Source: Deroplatys truncata | Lineage: Eukaryota; Arthropoda; Insecta; Mantodea; Mantidae | DNA length: 64,000 nt | Assembly (NCBI GenBank): GCA_030765065.1 | Contig: CM060983.1 | Location: forward strand, 47,738,067-47,802,066 | Direction: 5' to 3' | In this document: positions 60,011-64,000 of the stretch, piece after piece | How the letters are laid out: the number at the start of each line of letters is the position of its first letter | Numbering within the stretch: the first letter of the stretch is position 1 | The notes under the pieces: model-generated | Databases searched by the model: none | The model's input: the letters and a program-made list of their open reading frames with translations, nothing else | Told to the model about the DNA's origin: nothing | Made by a program: the position numbers and the translations under genes

Positions 60011-60860
60011 CGACGAGCGAGGTAGCGCCGCGGTAACGTGTCCGACTCGCATTCGGGAGCTCCCGGGTTTGATTCCCGGTTAAATTAAATTAAAATTAAG
60101 TTGAGTTTTATTTATGGACGCTCTTTAACGCTGCGGTTCTTAGCGTCCCATTCTATATTGGGCGTGAAAGACCGATAATTTTGCTCAGAGGCCTCTTTAT
60201 CAGGCTTGAGGTTCTTTTACCTGCCGTAAAACTACGACACAGGACCACCGGCTTTACTTTCCTTCCGAAGGAAGCCATGCTAAGGATTTTTACGCCCGAA
60301 AAAATCCAACGCCCTCTGCCGGGTTTGAACCCGCGTCCTCGGGAACTAGAAGATAGCATGCTGACCACTACGCCACGGAGGACGACTCGATTCCCGGTGG
60401 CCGCCTACTCTGCCCCATGGGTTCTTCGTGGTTTCCCCAAGTCGATAGGCGAATGCTGGTTTGATTCCTTTTCTACCACAGTTTTCCTTCCCCTCATTTC
60501 TGTACCCATTATCTCCTCTATTATCATCTGTTTCAGAGATGCAGGGCCAGGCGATGGTATTCGCAGGGTAGCGACTGCGCTGTGAAGCCTGTAGAGGTTA
60601 GTTTCATGGAGTCATTGCGGGACTACTCAGTTAAGACCTGTGGGTGGGCCCGGGCGTCGTTGTGTGTTTCGCACTGGAAACGTTAAAGACTCCATGCATG
60701 CTTTCGCCCGCCGTCATCCGGATCTAGTCCCCCTTCGGGTCTTTCCACTCATCCCTTCCTCTAGGAGTGACTGTGGAAGGGAAGCAAAAAGGGCGTTGCG
60801 GCCTGCTTGCGGTGCTCTGCAGAAATTTCATACACACTCACTGATCGATGCCTGTGATTA
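60011..60860 (+). mobile_element. tRNA-derived SINE, family 2, interrupted by a family 1 SINE
   Basis: The head (CGACGAGCGAGGTAGCGCCG, GACTCGCATTCGGGAGCTCC) breaks at the B-box at 60080 and resumes at 60389 with the duplicated GATTCCCGGT, then CCATGGGTTCTTCGTGG and a GC-rich body. The 3' limit is approximate. Confidence 0.85.
60081..60388 (-). mobile_element. tRNA-derived SINE, family 1, inserted in another SINE
   Basis: The minus-strand head CGTCCTCCGTGGCGTAGTGG is at the high end, with B-box GGGTTCAAACCCGGC, and the AT-rich tail is at 60081. A perfect 10-bp duplication GATTCCCGGT flanks it (60071-60080, 60389-60398). Confidence 0.94.
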
Positions 60861-61570
60861 GTTGCCATCAAGCATATTATTACGTATGACGAACGATTAA
60901 GTGAAACAGTCGACGGTTAGAACCGAATAATGCTAATTCTGTTGCAGATGTTTTGGCAATAGCTGTGAGAAAAACATCATTTTTGCATTCTGGATGATTA
61001 ATGATGCACAAAATGCATTGATACTTTGCATGTCATAATTCTGGTATTGCGAAGAGAAAATAAAAGCTTCCTCCACTCGTTTCCCCTCCCTCAAATGGAT
61101 ACGCTTTCTGAACACGTTCGATAAGCGATTATCGAATACATTATTTCAGAATTAGGGCTCGTTTGTGACAGCAGAGTGGAGACGGCGACCTCTGGACGGA
61201 AGCCACATGCACTAATGTCAGTGTTGCCTTGGCGATGTTGGCAAGCCTGGTGCATGGCGCTGCTAAATTAACAACTGCCCGCAGCGGAATAACTTCGCTT
61301 ACAACTTAATACGATTCCAGAGTTCTATCTTACCGAGATTGCCTGCGACTTTTCTTTCCTTCTTGCTGGAAATAAGTAATGAAACTTGAAGCTGTAATTA
61401 GTTTTTATTTTAAGGCAATGTTTCCACGGTCAAGGTTGTCGCTTATTTTTCACTTCTCTGCTACTCCTCCCTTTCTGCTACGTATAGTAAAAAGTTAGTG
61501 TTACACTCATACAATTTTATATATCCATTACAAAGTCTCATATATCCCTTATATATTATACAATTTAACT
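60861..61570. other. No recognisable gene (60861-61570)
   Basis: No repeat recognised apart from a CTGCTACGTATAGTAAAAAG scrap at 61477, a degraded HINE-like 5' terminus. Confidence 0.4.
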
Positions 61571-62920
61571 AAGGATCAAGTGGTAACGTATATGGCCGGC
61601 ATTCGGGAGGTCCCGGGTTCAAATCCCGTGGCCTGACCAATCTACTGGTTTTTTACTTTCTCTACTACGTATAGTAAGTAGGGGAAGTGTATTCCATTCT
61701 AACCAAAAATTGCATATCTATCGAGATTTCACTGTAAATACATGTTCTGAGGTCCCTTGAATCCAAAAAAGGCATTCTTAGAAAATGGTCCGTGCGTGTG
61801 TCTGTGAACAGCATAACTCAAAAACGAAAACTGGGATAAATACCAAAGTTGATATTTAGGCTCAGTAGCTTTCAAAAATGCAACACGATGATTTTGAAGA
61901 AAATCCCCCCACCTCAGACTACCCTTTACATGGAACATTTTTCGAAAAGTTTGATTTTCTCAAAAATGGCTCTAACGATTTTGATTAAAATATTATATGT
62001 GTAAGATACTTTCATGGAAAATGAAATGTATATCTTGAATTTTCTGGGAATGTCCCCAAAAGTCGTCTTCATTCTCAATGAATTTTGCATAACTGGTAAA
62101 CCGTAAGAGATACATAAAAAATGCAAGTCTCGTTAAAACACAATTTGCCATGTACATTACCTTTGTCGAGTGAGCCATTTCCGATATATTCCGTGTTATT
62201 TGTTTGAATTTTCGAGTACTCAGCACTTTTTCTCAAATGGGAATTCGTTATTCGTTTTTTTATGTCCTGGACATTCAAAGAGTATGATATGCTCCACATA
62301 GCACCCAGCTCTTAAAAGATTTGACTATCGCTTAAAGCCTACCGTATTCCCCTTGTACCTACAAGAAAATTAGCAATAAGATAGTTTCTGAAAATGTGTA
62401 TATCGATTAACATGAAGTAGATAGAGAATAGGCGTTTGTAAAAATAATTTGTGCAAGAGTAGAGAAAGTTATGTGAGTGTAATACATCAGATTTTTTTCG
62501 TGGTTTCCCTCTGTCGCCAAGTTAATAGTGGATTGTATACTTAATGCCATGTCTCAAAGTTCCTCCTTAAATTTAAAACAGTGGTAAAATGGAAATAGAT
62601 GGCAATAGAGAAAGTTCTACCATCTATCCACAGATAATGAAAGCAGGTAGACTGGACGACACTCTAATACCATCTGCCCGGACGGAAAAGAAGCAGAGAT
62701 ATATTTTTCTAGCACTAAGGTCTCTGTGGACAGTGTCGAAGCTGACATCTACCCGTCACAGAAGCAGAAGTACAGTTGCTATGCACATAGCTCTCTGGAC
62801 TCGTGACGGAATAAGATGGTATGCTAAAGGGATGAGACCTAGAAGGCTAATTTTCTGCCACACACCGAGCCACGAGGTATCTCCTAACAGATCTGTCACG
62901 ATATGACCTCGTAGTTAAGG
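61571..62920 (+). mobile_element. tRNA-derived SINE, family 3 (filled site)
   Basis: The head (GGCATTCGGGAGGTCCCGGG, TTCAAATCCCGTGG) to the T-tract at 61649-61654, then resuming at 62499 (CGTGGTTTCCCTCTGTCG) with the same body as 45088-45420 and a longer tail. It is split by the HINE-like copy at 61655. Confidence 0.88.
61655..62491 (+). mobile_element. HINE-like element copy with defined ends (reference copy)
   Basis: 837 bp: ACTTTCTCTACTACG at the start, TACATCAGA at the end, T6 before and T7 after. The empty site is represented by the T7 of the SINE at 45088-45420. Order inside: 5' palindromic CTACTACGTATAGTAAGTAG, short GT repeat, AT-rich centre, AGTAGAGAAAGT, a small palindrome (ATGTG/CACAT-like), end. 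No coding frame of note. Confidence 0.95.
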
Positions 62921-62949
62921 GGGCGTAATATAAATAGAGAAGAAAATAA

Positions 62950-63792
62950 TCTGATGTGTTACACACACATGACTTTCTCTACTCTTGTACAAACTATTTT
63001 TACAAACGCTTATTCTCCATCTACTTCATGTTAATCGAGATATCGAGATGTTAATCTTATTGCTAATTTTCTTGTAGATGCAAGGGGAATTGCTAGGCTT
63101 TAAGCGACAGTCAAATATTTTAAGAGGTGGTTGCTATGTGGAGTATTCCATTCTCTTTGTATGTCCAGGACATAAAAAAATGAATAACGAATTCCCATTT
63201 GAGAAAAAGTATAAGTATTGGAAAATTTAAGGGAATTACAAGCAATATCTTGAGAATGGTTCACTCAACAACAAAAATTTGTATATGACATAAATTGTGT
63301 ATTTTAACGCGATCTACATTTTTTGTGTAGTAAAATTTTGTTTATCTCTTATGGTTTACCAGTTATGCAAACACGTTCACAATGAAAAGCACTTTTGGAG
63401 ACATTCCCAGAAAATTCAAGATATACATTTTATTCGTCATGAAAGTATCATAAATATATGATATTTTAATCAAAATCGTTAGAGCCATTTTTTAGAAAAT
63501 TAAAATTTTCGAAAAATATTCCATGTAATGGGTAATCTGGTGTGGAGGAATTTTCTTGAAAACCTTCGTGTCGCATCTCTGGAAGATACTGAACCTAAAT
63601 ACCAAATTAGGTGTTTATCCGAAAGTTCGTTTCTGAGTTATGCTGTTCACAGACACACACACGGACATGTTTTCAAAATATTTTTTTTGGATTCAGGAGG
63701 CCTCAAAACATGTATTTCCGGTGAAATTTCGATGTCGAATTTTTGGGTGGAATGCAATACTTCCCCCAATTACTATATGTAGTAGAGAAAGT
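62950..63792 (-). mobile_element. HINE-like element copy, complete
   Basis: 843 bp minus copy from TCTGATGTG to GTAGAGAAAGT, A-rich sequence on both sides. Confidence 0.93.
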
Positions 63793-64000
63793 AAAAAGTT
63801 AACTATGAAGTGAATCTTCCGTTTAGGTTACAATATTCACCATATGTTTTGCTAGAAAGGTTTTGAAATTAAGCTGATTTATGTTAGCAACGAGCTCGGA
63901 ACAAGATCTTTGATATCAGGGAGCATGGGAAAATCTCGAAAACTGCTAATTTTACAAAAAAAATGTTATTTGACAAAAATAGTGTATTTAATCACATACA
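63793..64000. other. End of window, no gene recognised
   Basis: AT-rich. The last part (CTCGAAAACTGC, TTGACAAAAATAGTG) faintly resembles the HINE-like family but is not assigned. Confidence 0.35.

Overview
The window looks like nuclear DNA from a large, AT-rich insect genome. Evidence for an insect: a Tob/BTG-family coding exon with a Kozak-like CAAAATG start, many tRNA-derived SINEs, and mariner, Tc1 and Tc3-like DNA transposons with TA target sites. The order is not resolved; a hemimetabolous insect with a repeat-rich genome is only a guess. Nothing is bacterial or viral, and most short open frames are chance frames in repeats.

The only confident host gene is on the minus strand: a GC-rich internal exon of Tob (9470-10351). 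It carries the ATG, the whole BTG/Tob domain and a PAM2 motif, and it ends at a phase-2 splice donor. The remaining exons were not found and probably lie outside the window or beyond the repeats. Just downstream of the donor, in the intron, are a 1.3-kb mariner/Tc3-like element (8088-9411) and a 3.1-kb array of a 71-73-bp satellite (about 4850-7931).

The dominant component is one interspersed family of about 840 bp with roughly 15 recognisable younger copies and many older, diverged ones, on both strands. A filled site inside a SINE (61655-62491) compared with the unfilled SINE at 45088-45420 fixes its ends: ACTTTCTCTACT at the 5' end, CATCAGA at the 3' end, flanked on both sides by T-tracts. 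The 12-bp 5' terminus recurs inverted 22 bp inside the 3' end, after a small palindrome, and every full copy has a GT/CA microsatellite at the same internal place. This layout resembles the non-autonomous Helentron relatives (HINE/DINE-1-like) and is called HINE-like below; that class is an inference. The family inserts into its own A/T-tracts, giving nested stacks at 13742-15262, 18220-20069, 20250-21555, 43300-44705 and, four levels deep, 35550-38757.

Other mobile DNA: two Tc1 (DD34E) copies in opposite orientation (24766-26008 and 29242-30486) with a mariner between them (26582-27871), a truncated mariner end (35031-35186), a transposase remnant with inverted flanks (15770-16815), and several SINE families, including a SINE inserted in a SINE with a 10-bp target duplication (60011-60860). 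The remaining stretches hold no recognisable genes.
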